A stretch of 64,000 nt of DNA from Desmonostoc vinosum HA7617-LM4. Lineage in GTDB: Bacteria; Cyanobacteriota; Cyanobacteriia; Cyanobacteriales; Nostocaceae. The notes beneath the pieces were generated by a model that ran no database searches, had not been told where the DNA came from, and was given only the letters and a program-made list of their open reading frames with translations. The stretch is taken from the NCBI GenBank assembly GCA_019359515.1, contig JAHHHC010000021.1, positions 42,554 through 106,553 on the forward strand. Direction: 5' to 3'. Every line of letters starts with the position of its first letter. Position 1 is the first letter of the stretch. The translations under genes and the position numbers were made by a program. Shown piece after piece: positions 30,396-39,909 of this stretch.

Positions 30396-31247
30396 ATGAC
30401 AATCATTGCAGATCAAACAGTACTTTTGACAGGAGCCTCACGCGGCATAGGAGTTTATATTGCTCGTGCTTTGGCAAAAGAAAAAGCAACTATAGTAGGT
30501 GTTTCGCGATCGCAAGATGGACTAGATCAAGTATCTGCCGAAGTTAAAGCTTTAGGAGGTCATTGGTTAGGCATTAAATACGACCTCAGCCAGCTAGAAG
30601 AACTGCCAGACCTCGTTGAGAAAATTAATCAGCTTGCAGGCCCAATTGGCATTTTAATCAACAACGCAGGTATAGAGATATACAAGAAATTTCAAGATTA
30701 TTCCACTGCGGAGTTGCATTCAATATTAACAATTAACTTACTGTCAGCGATGGAATTAAGTCGTTTGGTACTGCCAACGATGTTAAATCAAAGAAAAGGT
30801 CATATTGTGAATATTGCTTCCCTAGCGGGTAAAAAAGGAAATCCTTACAACAGTGTTTATTCTGCCAGCAAAGCTGGTTTGCTGATGTGGACTGATGCAC
30901 TCAGACAAGAGTTAGCTGATACTAACGTGGAAATTTCTGCAATCTGTCCAGGGTATGTTTCTGGTCAGGGAATGATTGCCGATACTGGCGTACCCATACC
31001 CAAGTTAGCAGGCACATCTAAACCAGATGATGTAGCAAAAGCAGTAATCCAGGCTATTGAGAAAAATCAAGCAGAAGTGATTGTCAATCAAGATCCGATC
31101 ACAGCAAATATATCAAAGCTGCTAATAGCGCTATGGCAAATTTCTCCACAATTTGGAGACACAGTTTACCACTGGATGGGGGTAAGTAAGCTCAACAAAC
31201 TCCGTATCAAGAATCAAAAGCGCGTGGCGTTGAAACTTAGCATGTAA
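30396..31247 (+). CDS. Short-chain dehydrogenase/reductase (first copy)
   Basis: This 283-residue Rossmann enzyme has the nucleotide motif TGASRGIGVYIA, NNAG, and the catalytic Ser with YSASK. It should use NAD(P)H to reduce or oxidise an alcohol/ketone on the product or on a sugar donor. AAGGA precedes the ATG. It is a close paralogue of the enzyme at 35227, sharing for example ALAKE, VEKINQLAGPI and PELQFGD-like endings. It starts 17 bases after the TubC-domain gene, so the two are co-transcribed. Substrate cannot be read from sequence. Confidence 0.88.
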   Translation: MTIIADQTVLLTGASRGIGVYIARALAKEKATIVGVSRSQDGLDQVSAEVKALGGHWLGIKYDLSQLEELPDLVEKINQLAGPIGILINNAGIEIYKKFQDYSTAELHSILTINLLSAMELSRLVLPTMLNQRKGHIVNIASLAGKKGNPYNSVYSASKAGLLMWTDALRQELADTNVEISAICPGYVSGQGMIADTGVPIPKLAGTSKPDDVAKAVIQAIEKNQAEVIVNQDPITANISKLLIALWQISPQFGDTVYHWMGVSKLNKLRIKNQKRVALKLSM

Positions 31248-31250
31248 AAG

Positions 31251-31330
31251 TTTTGGAGTGTGAATATGAAAACCATAGGAGTTAAAACAGTTGTTTTGAA
31301 TGGTGCGCCCGGTGGCATTGAAAAAATGAA
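31251..31330 (+). pseudogene. Relic of the 5' end of a short-chain dehydrogenase gene
   Basis: The bases 'ttttggag.gtgaat.tgaaaac' and the next 50 align with the leader and first codons of the dehydrogenase at 35227, at roughly 80% identity by eye. ATG 31266 would encode MKTIGVKTVVLNGAPGGIE, matching the start and glycine motif of that enzyme, but the similarity ends by 31330 and the frame soon stops. This is a truncated copy left by duplication or recombination. Confidence 0.75.
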
Positions 31331-31473
31331 TGCATATAACCAACTTTTTTGTCTAGTTATTTACAACAAATATTTCCAACTAGTCTGACTACGAGATTGG
31401 CGATCGCACCCCATAAGCTAGTCATAGAGATATTTGTACAGTTTTCGGATATGTTTAAAGGATTTGAACCACA

Positions 31474-33702
31474 ATGAATGAAAAATTTGCAATCTCATTA
31501 TTGACACCTACCAGTGATCTAGTTACAGGAGGGGGTACAAATGCTTCTGAACTGCTTTTTGCTCGCTCAGGAAACGATACCATTTATCCTGATAATCCGA
31601 TTGCAAGCGCCACTCAAGCAACAAATGTAGATTATTTATTCGGCGATATATTTGACAACTCTGCTGAAGAGTATGAGATTATTTTGAATATTCAGAATAA
31701 TCAGCAAGGTGGTAATCCATTACTCATCCTAGACAGAAATATCCCATCTGTAGGGTCAGACAGATTTGTTCTTGGTGATACAACTCAGCCCTACTACACT
31801 ACCTCTAAACCAGATACCCTACTAACTACAAACTTCCTTGGTTTGAACGAGTTTGCTGTCATTTATGATTTCGGCATAGATAATGATGTCATCCAACTAA
31901 ATGGAAAACCGCAAGACTATCGAATCGTAAAAGTTAATGGATTACAGGTTGAAGGAGTTGCACAACCTTTTTCTGGAGCAGCTATATTTTCACTGCAACA
32001 GGGAGCGCCTGACCTCGTCACTTTTGTGCTTGCAAAGCCTGAAGTCAATTTAGATTTGAAATCGAAGAATTTCCGGTTTGTCGGTAACAAACCACCAAAA
32101 AAACCAGTACAAAACCAGAAGATTCAGCAATTGGGGACTACTGGTAACGACCTCAGTTTTGGTGCAGGTAAAGATGCTGCTGGTAATGTCTATCTAACAG
32201 GAACTACCACCGGGCCATTGTTTGGAACCAATCAAGGTTTTTCAGATGTGTGGATAGCCAAATATGACAAAAATGGCAACCAGGTCTGGGGTAAACAGTT
32301 TGGTTCTTCTGGTGATGAAGGTAGCTTAGCGATCGCCACAGATAGTAGTGGTAACTCCTACATAGCGGGTAACACGTCGGGTAGCTTGTTTTCATCCAAG
32401 CAATCAGAAGGGGATGTTTGGGTAGCTAAGTATGACACCAATGGCAATCAGGTATGGGGTAAGCAGTTTAGTGCTGGTGGTTTTTCTAATTCAGCCTTTG
32501 GGCTTGACCTAGATGCAGCAGGCAATGTCTATGTATCAGGATTAGCAATTAAGGAAAATCAAAGAACAGACATTTTCAATTTTAGTATTCAAGATGATTC
32601 TTGGGTAACTAAGTTAGACAGCAATGGCAACCAACAATGGATTACTCCGATTAAGAATCCTTCAGCGACTTTCCCGTTTGACATCACTCCCTTTTTTGAC
32701 GAATGTTACGACATTGCCGTTGATAATCTTGGTAACAGCTACGCAGTAGGCTGGACTCAGGGCTTAGTCCAAGAGTCAGACCCATCACGACAACTTTTGA
32801 AGTACGATGCTTGGGTGACGAAGACGGACACCTCAGGAAAGATAGAGTGGATTCAACAGCTGGGAAGTACAAATCAGGGTCTTGATTTTGCCTGGGGTGT
32901 TGACACTGACAGCAAGGGCAATATTTACGTTACAGGATGGACTACAGGGAATATTGGAACGGGGGATGATGTACAAATCAGCGATCGCGATATTTGGCTT
33001 ACCAAACTAGCCCCAGATGGATCTCAAGTGTGGGCTAAACAGTTTGGTTCTCCAGATGATGATGGGATGCTCTTCTCCGACATGGAGATCGATGAACAAG
33101 ACAATGTCTTTATGATCGGACATTCTAACGGTAAGTTAGGCAAAGGTCAAAAAGACAAATCTTATAATGCCTGGGTGGCGAGGTTCGACACTGATGGCAA
33201 TAACAAGTGGATTCAACAATTTGGCAGCAGAAATAATCTTGACTACCCTACAGGTATTACTACTGACGGCACTGGTAAGCTTTACGTGACTGGATTTACT
33301 GATGGCTTGTTAGGAAACACTAATGGCGTTAATACCTCTGCTGTAGATAGTTGGGTGGCTCAGCTTGATGTCAACAAAGGAAAACTGCAAAAATTTATCG
33401 GCAATTCAAATGATGTCATCAGCATCACCGATCCTGGTTCAATTCCCACCATTGATATCACTAATGATCTTGTGACTAAGGAAAAGTTACCTAAAGGCGA
33501 TAACCGGATTAACCCTACTGAGGGGATTAACCCTACTCTAGGGATAAGTACTAGCAACAGAAGTATTAGAAGTACTACTAGCAGTGGATTCAACTATGGA
33601 GAGATCGTTTCTAGTCTTGGCAGCTTATTCGACCCTCAGTCTCAAGGTTCTTTTCCTTCAGCTTTGGCTGGGGCAGTTAATAATGGTTCTGTAGTGATAT
33701 GA
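31474..33702 (+). CDS. SBBP/beta-propeller repeat protein with calcium-binding-type N-terminus
   Basis: This protein has 742 residues. Residues 1-210 resemble the N-terminus of secreted cyanobacterial calcium-binding proteins (NASELLFARSGNDTIYP, SDRFVLGD). From about 220 to 630, repeats of about 50-60 residues follow the pattern GN.Y..G.T.G...G.....D.W..KYD..GNQ.W.KQFG, at least seven copies, the SBBP type that forms a beta-propeller. The C-terminus is Thr/Ser/Gly-rich. No classical signal peptide is seen; export could use a type I route. It sits between metabolite genes on the same strand. It may be an outer-surface or sheath protein rather than an enzyme of the pathway. AAAGGA precedes the ATG. 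Confidence 0.8.
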   Translation: MNEKFAISLLTPTSDLVTGGGTNASELLFARSGNDTIYPDNPIASATQATNVDYLFGDIFDNSAEEYEIILNIQNNQQGGNPLLILDRNIPSVGSDRFVLGDTTQPYYTTSKPDTLLTTNFLGLNEFAVIYDFGIDNDVIQLNGKPQDYRIVKVNGLQVEGVAQPFSGAAIFSLQQGAPDLVTFVLAKPEVNLDLKSKNFRFVGNKPPKKPVQNQKIQQLGTTGNDLSFGAGKDAAGNVYLTGTTTGPLFGTNQGFSDVWIAKYDKNGNQVWGKQFGSSGDEGSLAIATDSSGNSYIAGNTSGSLFSSKQSEGDVWVAKYDTNGNQVWGKQFSAGGFSNSAFGLDLDAAGNVYVSGLAIKENQRTDIFNFSIQDDSWVTKLDSNGNQQWITPIKNPSATFPFDITPFFDECYDIAVDNLGNSYAVGWTQGLVQESDPSRQLLKYDAWVTKTDTSGKIEWIQQLGSTNQGLDFAWGVDTDSKGNIYVTGWTTGNIGTGDDVQISDRDIWLTKLAPDGSQVWAKQFGSPDDDGMLFSDMEIDEQDNVFMIGHSNGKLGKGQKDKSYNAWVARFDTDGNNKWIQQFGSRNNLDYPTGITTDGTGKLYVTGFTDGLLGNTNGVNTSAVDSWVAQLDVNKGKLQKFIGNSNDVISITDPGSIPTIDITNDLVTKEKLPKGDNRINPTEGINPTLGISTSNRSIRSTTSSGFNYGEIVSSLGSLFDPQSQGSFPSALAGAVNNGSVVI

Positions 33703-34013
33703 ACTTTTTCTAACTGAAAATCGGGCAAAAAAATAAATGACCAAAAACTAGGGTATGGGGTGTAGGGGGAAAACGAAGAACATTTTTTGTGGAACACCCT
33801 ACCCCAAAAACCAAATACTAAGCTGTTACGCAAATAAACATTGCACATCAACTGGTGAGGTTGTCTTTTGTCATTTGTCCTCTGTCCTTGGTAAATACAA
33901 ATAACTTTAGCGTAGCGGTAGCGAGTCCGCGAGCGTCATGACTAATGACCAATGACGGTCTACACGGAAAAAAGATTTTTCTTAACCCAAATACCAACCG
34001 AATCGCCAAAGCC

Positions 34014-35180
34014 ATGAAAAAAGTATATTTGATGATTTATGATTTAGGCGCAGGTCATCGCAGCACAGCCAATGCTTTGCAAAAAGTGATCGAGAAGCGG
34101 CAATTACCTTGGGAAATTCATATAGTCGATGCTTTCAAAGAAATCATTGGTACGACTGCTCCACACTACGTTTACAATCATCTGATACTCAAAAAAAACT
34201 GGGCAAAAATTATTAATGACCCTTTCTTAGTTCCTTCATTCAAATTACAAATACGCCTTTCTCATTTTGCTTGGTTAGGACGTTTTAAAAAATATTGGCA
34301 GCAGCATCAACCTGATATGGTGGTTTCATTACTGCCCTATATCAATGGGCTGATTAATCAAAGCTTGCAGGCAGTATCATCCCATGTGCCTTTTGCAACC
34401 GTAATGACCGATCATGCCGATTGCCCACCCCACTTCTGGATTGATCCACAAGCACAATTCTTAATTTGTCCGACTCAAAGAGCAGTTGAACAAGCTAAAA
34501 GCTTAGGTTATACGCAAGAGCGAATCTTCAGCACATCAGGAGTGGTAATTCATCCTCGATTCTCTGAATCCATAAATAGCGATCGCCAAATTGAAAAAGA
34601 ACGCTTAGGTTTAAATCCAGATTTACCTACAGGTTTAATCACTTTTGGTAGTCAGGGATCAAAAGCAATGCTAGAAATTGCCGATTGTCTAGAGAAATCG
34701 TCACTGAATCTACAACTCATTTTTATCTGCGGACGCAATGAAGAAATAGCAAACACTTTGCGCCGTCAACAGAGTCGTTTACCAAGGTACATTGAAACCT
34801 TTACTAGTGAAATTCCTTACTATATGCATCTATCGGATTTCTTTATTGGTAAATCCGGCTCTGTGGGTGTTAGCGAGGCTGTGGCAATGAACTTGCCAGT
34901 AATTACAGATTGTAATGCCTTAAGCATGTTTCAAGAACGACCCTCGGCTGAGTGGATTGCAGAAAATGAGATTGGTATTGTAGTCCGCAATTTTCGGGAT
35001 ATTAACCAAGCTGTAGCAAAGCTAATCCAGCCAGAAACTCTAGCTCGCTATCGTGCCAACGCCGCCGCGATCAACAATCAAGCAGTATTTGAAGTAGTTG
35101 ATATTTTGGAACAAATGCTTGAAAACTCCTTTTCGGTTGCGCCTTCTCCAAGGAATAAGCAGTTATCCTCAACCGTTTAA
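34014..35180 (+). CDS. MGDG synthase-like glycosyltransferase (GT28), copy 1
   Basis: ATG 34014 (MKKVYLMIYDLGAGH) is preferred over ATG 33945, which lies at the edge of repeat DNA; this gives 388 residues. The acceptor-side motif GAGHRSTANAL is the hallmark of the MGDG synthase/processive diacylglycerol glucosyltransferase N-terminal domain. The donor side has FGSQGSKAMLEIA, LIFICGRN and the glycine-rich FIGKSGSVGVSEAVAMNLPVI. Such enzymes transfer galactose or glucose from UDP-sugars to a lipid hydroxyl at the membrane face. Two more distant paralogues lie at 39910 and 41458. In this island it probably glycosylates the acyl-polyketide. Sugar and linkage are unknown. Confidence 0.88.
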   Translation: MKKVYLMIYDLGAGHRSTANALQKVIEKRQLPWEIHIVDAFKEIIGTTAPHYVYNHLILKKNWAKIINDPFLVPSFKLQIRLSHFAWLGRFKKYWQQHQPDMVVSLLPYINGLINQSLQAVSSHVPFATVMTDHADCPPHFWIDPQAQFLICPTQRAVEQAKSLGYTQERIFSTSGVVIHPRFSESINSDRQIEKERLGLNPDLPTGLITFGSQGSKAMLEIADCLEKSSLNLQLIFICGRNEEIANTLRRQQSRLPRYIETFTSEIPYYMHLSDFFIGKSGSVGVSEAVAMNLPVITDCNALSMFQERPSAEWIAENEIGIVVRNFRDINQAVAKLIQPETLARYRANAAAINNQAVFEVVDILEQMLENSFSVAPSPRNKQLSSTV

Positions 35181-35226
35181 TCTATGTATAAAAAATTACT
35201 ATATATAAAAATTTTGGAGGGTGAAT

Positions 35227-36060
35227 GTGAAAACAATAGCAGGTAAAACAGCAGTTTTGACAGGTGCTTCAGGTGGCATCGGAGTATTTATTGCTCGTGC
35301 TTTAGCAAAAGAGCAAGTAACTGTAGTTACCATTTCTCGTTCTCAAGAAGGTCTAGAGCAAATATGTACTGAGATTGAGACTGAGGGTGGTAAAGCGATA
35401 AGTATTCCTTTTGACATCAGACAATTGGAAGAATTACCCTCCCTAGTGCAGAAGATTGAGCAACTTGCCGGCCCCATTGATATTTTGATTAACAATGCTG
35501 CAATTGAGAAATTTCGGCCTTTTCAAAACTACGCCTTAGAAGATATCCAATCGATATTGACGCTCAACCTCCATGCACCAATGGAATTGACCCGTTTACT
35601 ACTACCAAGCATGATAGAGCGCAAGAGTGGTCATATTGTTAACATTTCCTCTGGCGCTGGCAAAAAGGCAGCACCTTTTAACAGCATTTATTCAGCCAGT
35701 AAAGCAGGTTTGATTATGTGGTCGGAGGCAATACGGCAGGAATTAGCGAATACTAATGTCGGTGTTTCAGTCATTTGTCCTGGGTGTACCAATGCCGGAA
35801 TGTTCCTCGCTCTAGATATATCAGTACCTAAGGGAGCAAGCATTGCTGAACCAACACAAGTAGCAGATGTGGTGATTCAAGCAATTAAGCAAAACCAAAA
35901 AGAAGTAATACTCGATGGTCTAGCAATCAAAGTCTTTTATGCACTTTCACAACTATCTCCAGAATTTGGAGACTCAATGATTCAAAAAGCTGGTGTGATA
36001 GAGACGAATTTTAATTGTGCCCAAAAGCAGATGCAAGCTGAGAATATCGTCTGCAATTAA
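35227..36060 (+). CDS. Short-chain dehydrogenase/reductase (second copy)
   Basis: An in-frame GTG at 35221 touches the ribosome site, whereas GTG 35227 lies 6 bases past GGAGG and is chosen (277 residues). Motifs are TGASGGIGVFIA, NNAA and the catalytic Tyr in YSASKAG with a Ser in NISSGAG. NNAA instead of NNAG is a mild change. It is a paralogue of the enzyme at 30396. A relic of the same gene start lies at 31251, so this gene was probably once adjacent to its paralogue. An oxidoreductase role on the product or sugar is inferred. Confidence 0.88.
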   Translation: MKTIAGKTAVLTGASGGIGVFIARALAKEQVTVVTISRSQEGLEQICTEIETEGGKAISIPFDIRQLEELPSLVQKIEQLAGPIDILINNAAIEKFRPFQNYALEDIQSILTLNLHAPMELTRLLLPSMIERKSGHIVNISSGAGKKAAPFNSIYSASKAGLIMWSEAIRQELANTNVGVSVICPGCTNAGMFLALDISVPKGASIAEPTQVADVVIQAIKQNQKEVILDGLAIKVFYALSQLSPEFGDSMIQKAGVIETNFNCAQKQMQAENIVCN

Positions 36061-36102
36061 GGTTTACCCAGCCATATTGAAACTAGCTTAAAAAGGAAAA
36101 AA

Positions 36103-37692
36103 ATGAATAACGACCATTACGATGTCATCATTATTGGTACGGGTGCAGGTGGTGGAACTCTAGCAAATAAGCTAGCACCAAGCGGCAAGAAGATTTTGAT
36201 TTTAGAGCGAGGAAATTTTCTACCCAAAGAAAAGGCTAATTGGGATTCTCAAGAAGTCTATGGTAAAGACCGCTATCGAACTACCGAAATGTGGTATGAC
36301 AAGGACGGCAACCCATTTAATCCGTTTACACACTATTACGTTGGTGGTAACACGAAGTTTTACGGTAGCGCGTTGTATCGATTTCGGGAGCGGGACTTTG
36401 AAGAAGTCATTCACAAAGGTGGTGTTTCTCCAGAGTGGCCATTAAAGTATCAGGATTTTGCACCTTACTACACTCAAGCCGAAAAACTCTACGACGTACA
36501 CGGAAAGCAAGGTCTTGACCCGACCGAACCCCCAAGAGATCAAGACTATCCTTTTCCACCAATCAGCCACGAACCCTACATTGAACAAATCAACTATGCT
36601 CTTAAGGATAGAGGCTTTCATCCCTGTTATCAGCCCCTTGGTATCAAGCTAAATGAAGTCAATCGTTTTATAAGTACTTGTGTTCGTTGCAATACCTGCG
36701 ATGGTTTCCCCTGCTTGGTCAATGCCAAAGCTGATGGTGATGTTAACGGTGTACGTCCAGCAATGGTCTATTCTAATGTAACTTTGATGACCGAAGCGAA
36801 AGTATTGCGTTTGCATACCAGTGCTTCAGGTCGTGAGGTTACGGCTGTGGAAGCAGAAATCGCAGGCGATCGCCACTTTTTCTTTGGAGATATAGTTGTT
36901 GTTGCTTGTGGTGCGATCAACTCCGCCACTTTGTTACTGCGATCGGCTAATGATCAACATCCAAATGGATTAGCAAATAGTTCCGATCTGGTGGGACGCA
37001 ATTATATGCGGCATAAAATTAGCGCGATCGTAGCTGTGACTACAAAACTCAATCCTACGGTTTACCCTAAAACACTCGCCGTGAATGATTTTTATTGGGG
37101 AGAGGCAGATTTTCCTTACCCGATGGGACATGTGCAAACCCTCGGCAATATTACTGAGGATAGAGCTGCTGCTAATAACCCATCTTTTATTCCTAGCAAA
37201 CTGATTCCCAGAGCAGTATTTAAGGCGTTCACAGATAGAACTACTCCCTGGTTTCTCATGGCGGAAGACTTACCAGATCCGGACAATCGCGTGCGTGTCG
37301 AAGGCGAGAAAATGTTTCTCGAATATACTAACAACAACGATGAAGCATTGAATCGCCTAGTTAAGCGTTGGCAAGAAGTATTAAAGTCTATCGAGCCATT
37401 CTCAATCTTTTTTACCACAGGGATGTCTTTAAAAGATGTTGGGCATCAGTGCGGTACTTGTCGTTTTGGGGAAGACCCTAAAACCTCTGTACTCGATCTC
37501 AATTGTCGCACCCATGATGTTGATAATCTTTACGTTGTCGATGGTGCTTTTTTCCCTTCGAGTGCTGCTTTGAATCCAACGCTGACGATTATTGCCAATG
37601 CTATCAGAGTCGCAGAGCATTTGCTCTTAAGATTTGAGATGACTGCTGTCAATCAGTCAACTGCGATGAACTACCCTGTCAGCATTCAATAG
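36103..37692 (+). CDS. GMC-family FAD-dependent oxidoreductase
   Basis: This protein has 529 residues. The FAD-binding motif IIGTGAGGGTLANKL and the ERG motif open the protein. The middle has CVRCNTCDGFPC, a cysteine-rich segment common in bacterial GMC proteins. The C-terminal GMC domain shows a His in VGHQCGTCRFG, and DNLYVVDGAFFPS plus NPTLTIIANAIR. GMC enzymes oxidise primary alcohols, sugars or cholines with FAD. No signal peptide is seen. Within this island it could oxidise a sugar hydroxyl or the alcohol set by the KR. AAAAAGGA is well placed before the ATG. Confidence 0.9.
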   Translation: MNNDHYDVIIIGTGAGGGTLANKLAPSGKKILILERGNFLPKEKANWDSQEVYGKDRYRTTEMWYDKDGNPFNPFTHYYVGGNTKFYGSALYRFRERDFEEVIHKGGVSPEWPLKYQDFAPYYTQAEKLYDVHGKQGLDPTEPPRDQDYPFPPISHEPYIEQINYALKDRGFHPCYQPLGIKLNEVNRFISTCVRCNTCDGFPCLVNAKADGDVNGVRPAMVYSNVTLMTEAKVLRLHTSASGREVTAVEAEIAGDRHFFFGDIVVVACGAINSATLLLRSANDQHPNGLANSSDLVGRNYMRHKISAIVAVTTKLNPTVYPKTLAVNDFYWGEADFPYPMGHVQTLGNITEDRAAANNPSFIPSKLIPRAVFKAFTDRTTPWFLMAEDLPDPDNRVRVEGEKMFLEYTNNNDEALNRLVKRWQEVLKSIEPFSIFFTTGMSLKDVGHQCGTCRFGEDPKTSVLDLNCRTHDVDNLYVVDGAFFPSSAALNPTLTIIANAIRVAEHLLLRFEMTAVNQSTAMNYPVSIQ

Positions 37693-37794
37693 GCGATCGC
37701 CTTTGAGAAATTGTCCAATCTGAAACTTTCAGATCACCATATTTAAAACCATCAAGATGTCCGCGCTGTTCAAACAATTATTGGAGTCAGATCA

Positions 37795-38922
37795 ATGATA
37801 TTTGATTGGTTGATCATAGGGGCAGGATACTCAGCTTGTGTCATGGCTGAACGGATTGCAACCGAGCTAAGACAAAGAGTGCTAATTGTTGAACAGCGAG
37901 ACCACATTGGCGGCAACGCCTACGATTACTATAACGAGCATGGGATATTAGTTCATAAATACGGGCCTCATATCTTTCACACCAAATCTAAAAAAGTTTG
38001 GGATTACCTCTCCCAATTTACAGAATGGAGACATTACTACCATCATGTGTTGGGAGTAGTAGAAGGTAAAAAAGTTCCTATTCCTTTTAATTTAAATTCA
38101 CTCTATGCTCTTTTTCCTCCAAATTATGCAGAAAAATTGGAGAATTTACTTTTAGAAAACTTTGGATTTGGTGTAAAAGTACCTATCCTAAAACTGCGTG
38201 AAAGTACCAGTGGAGATTTAAGCTTTCTCGCTGATTATATCTATGAAAATGTTTTTCTCCGTTACACCATGAAGCAATGGGGTGTGAAACCGGAGGAACT
38301 AGATCGGGCCGTAACGGGGCGTGTACCAGTTTACATCAGTCGGGATAACCGTTATTTTCAAGACCCTTATCAAGCGATGCCAAAGGTTGGCTACACCGAA
38401 ATGTTCCGCAAAATGTTGGCTCATCCTAATATCAAGGTGTTACTGAATACCGATTACCGCGAGATTATTAACGACGTTAAATTTAACCGGATTATTTGCA
38501 CAGGCCCAATTGATACTTTCTTCGACTATATGTATGGGGAATTGCCCTATCGGAGTTTGCGCTTTCAATTTGAGACTTTAAATCAAGAACAATATCAAGA
38601 AGTTGGTACAGTAAATTACCCCAACGACTACGATATTACACGCATTACCGAGCAGAAGTATTTATCAGGACAAGCTTCTCCTAAAACTACCTTGGTGATG
38701 GAATATCCCCAAGCTTATGTTCCGGGAAAAAATGACCCTTATTATCCCATCTTGAATGAAGATAACCGCGATCGCCTCAACCTTTATCTCAAAGAAGTAG
38801 AAAATCTCAACGGTACAGTGTTGTTTGCTGGGAGACTTGCAGATTACAAGTATTATGACATGGATCACGCAGTGGTTCGGGCGCTGGGTTTGTTTGAGAA
38901 AGAAGTAGTAAATTCCAAGTAG
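37795..38922 (+). CDS. glf: UDP-galactopyranose mutase
   Basis: This 375-residue flavoenzyme interconverts UDP-galactopyranose and UDP-galactofuranose. The N-terminal FAD motif is IIGAGYSACVMAER, followed by HIGGNAYDYYNEHGILVHKYGPHIFHT, a family signature. TMKQWG, RVPVYISRDNRYFQD with its active-site Arg, and the closing FAGRLADYKYYDMD are all present. The length is normal. Its place among glycosyltransferases suggests that a galactofuranose unit is built into the product. TTGGAG lies before the ATG. The enzyme call is firm; the product inference is mine. Confidence 0.93.
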   Translation: MIFDWLIIGAGYSACVMAERIATELRQRVLIVEQRDHIGGNAYDYYNEHGILVHKYGPHIFHTKSKKVWDYLSQFTEWRHYYHHVLGVVEGKKVPIPFNLNSLYALFPPNYAEKLENLLLENFGFGVKVPILKLRESTSGDLSFLADYIYENVFLRYTMKQWGVKPEELDRAVTGRVPVYISRDNRYFQDPYQAMPKVGYTEMFRKMLAHPNIKVLLNTDYREIINDVKFNRIICTGPIDTFFDYMYGELPYRSLRFQFETLNQEQYQEVGTVNYPNDYDITRITEQKYLSGQASPKTTLVMEYPQAYVPGKNDPYYPILNEDNRDRLNLYLKEVENLNGTVLFAGRLADYKYYDMDHAVVRALGLFEKEVVNSK

Positions 38923-38964
38923 GAATGACAAATAAGATAGTCGAGCTTTTAAAGGAAAACTCTC

Positions 38965-39882
38965 ATGCAAGAAACACAGGTTATCTCAAGCAAGCAACGC
39001 CTTGTATGTTCTGTTTGTAATTATCGAGTTAATCCAAATCATAAATCTGCATTTTATACCTTTCCTTGTAGTATCAGATCCTTAATGGACGAAAAGTTTA
39101 AGGTTTGGCGATGTCCTGATTGCCAAACGATTCATTGTTTGGATGTTGTGGATCTTGACTATTACTACTCCAAATATCCTTTTTCTGAAGCTAAATTAGT
39201 TTGGCCGCTACGAATTTTTTATGACAATCTTCTTTGTCAGTTAACTAAACATGGATTTTCTAAACAACATTCATTTCTCGATTATGGCTGTGGAATTCAT
39301 GGTCTGTTTGTAAAATATCTGCAACAACGGGGCTTTATTAATTCTTATGGATACGACCTCTACGCACCTGTGGATGGATTAGGCGATCGCGCATTTATCG
39401 AAAGTAGAAAATTTGATTATATTTCTACCCAGGATGTGATCGAACACGTTGAAGATCCCAATGCTTTCTTAAGTTATATAGACAACTTAGTAGCTCCTGG
39501 TGGTTATATTCTGATCGGTACACCTAACGCCGCTAATATCGATCTCAACCAACCAGATATAGCAGACCACTATAACTCTGTACATGTCCCTTACCACCTT
39601 CATATATACACGCGAGAAATCATCGAATCCTTGGGGAAAGCGCAGGGATGGAAACCTGTAGACTTCTTTGATCGCAAATATGACGATACACCTTGGTTCT
39701 GTTTGAACAACCGAGCTGTAAACGCCTACATGAGTGTCTTTGACGGTTCTATGGACGTTCTTGCTGAACCACTTAGATTAGGAAAAGCATTCACCTCTTA
39801 TCAATTCCTTTTCTGGGCAATTTTTGGCTATTGGTTCAGTCTCCATGCTGGCATGAGCATCATGTTCCGCAAAAGCGTTTAA
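38965..39882 (+). CDS. SAM-dependent methyltransferase with N-terminal zinc-ribbon cysteines
   Basis: This protein has 305 residues. The first 60 hold CSVC and CPDC pairs, a probable zinc-binding module like that of sugar C-methyltransferases. The SAM-binding motif is LDYGCGIHG (about 109), followed by GYDLY, DVIEHVEDP and GGYILIGTPN, typical of class I methyltransferases. It lacks the long C-terminal part of sugar C-methyltransferases such as TylCIII, so an O- or C-methylation on lipid or sugar remains open. AAAGGA precedes the ATG. It lies 42 bases after the mutase gene. Confidence 0.85.
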   Translation: MQETQVISSKQRLVCSVCNYRVNPNHKSAFYTFPCSIRSLMDEKFKVWRCPDCQTIHCLDVVDLDYYYSKYPFSEAKLVWPLRIFYDNLLCQLTKHGFSKQHSFLDYGCGIHGLFVKYLQQRGFINSYGYDLYAPVDGLGDRAFIESRKFDYISTQDVIEHVEDPNAFLSYIDNLVAPGGYILIGTPNAANIDLNQPDIADHYNSVHVPYHLHIYTREIIESLGKAQGWKPVDFFDRKYDDTPWFCLNNRAVNAYMSVFDGSMDVLAEPLRLGKAFTSYQFLFWAIFGYWFSLHAGMSIMFRKSV

Positions 39883-39909
39883 TCCGAGTATTTTTTAGAA
39901 AATTTATTT

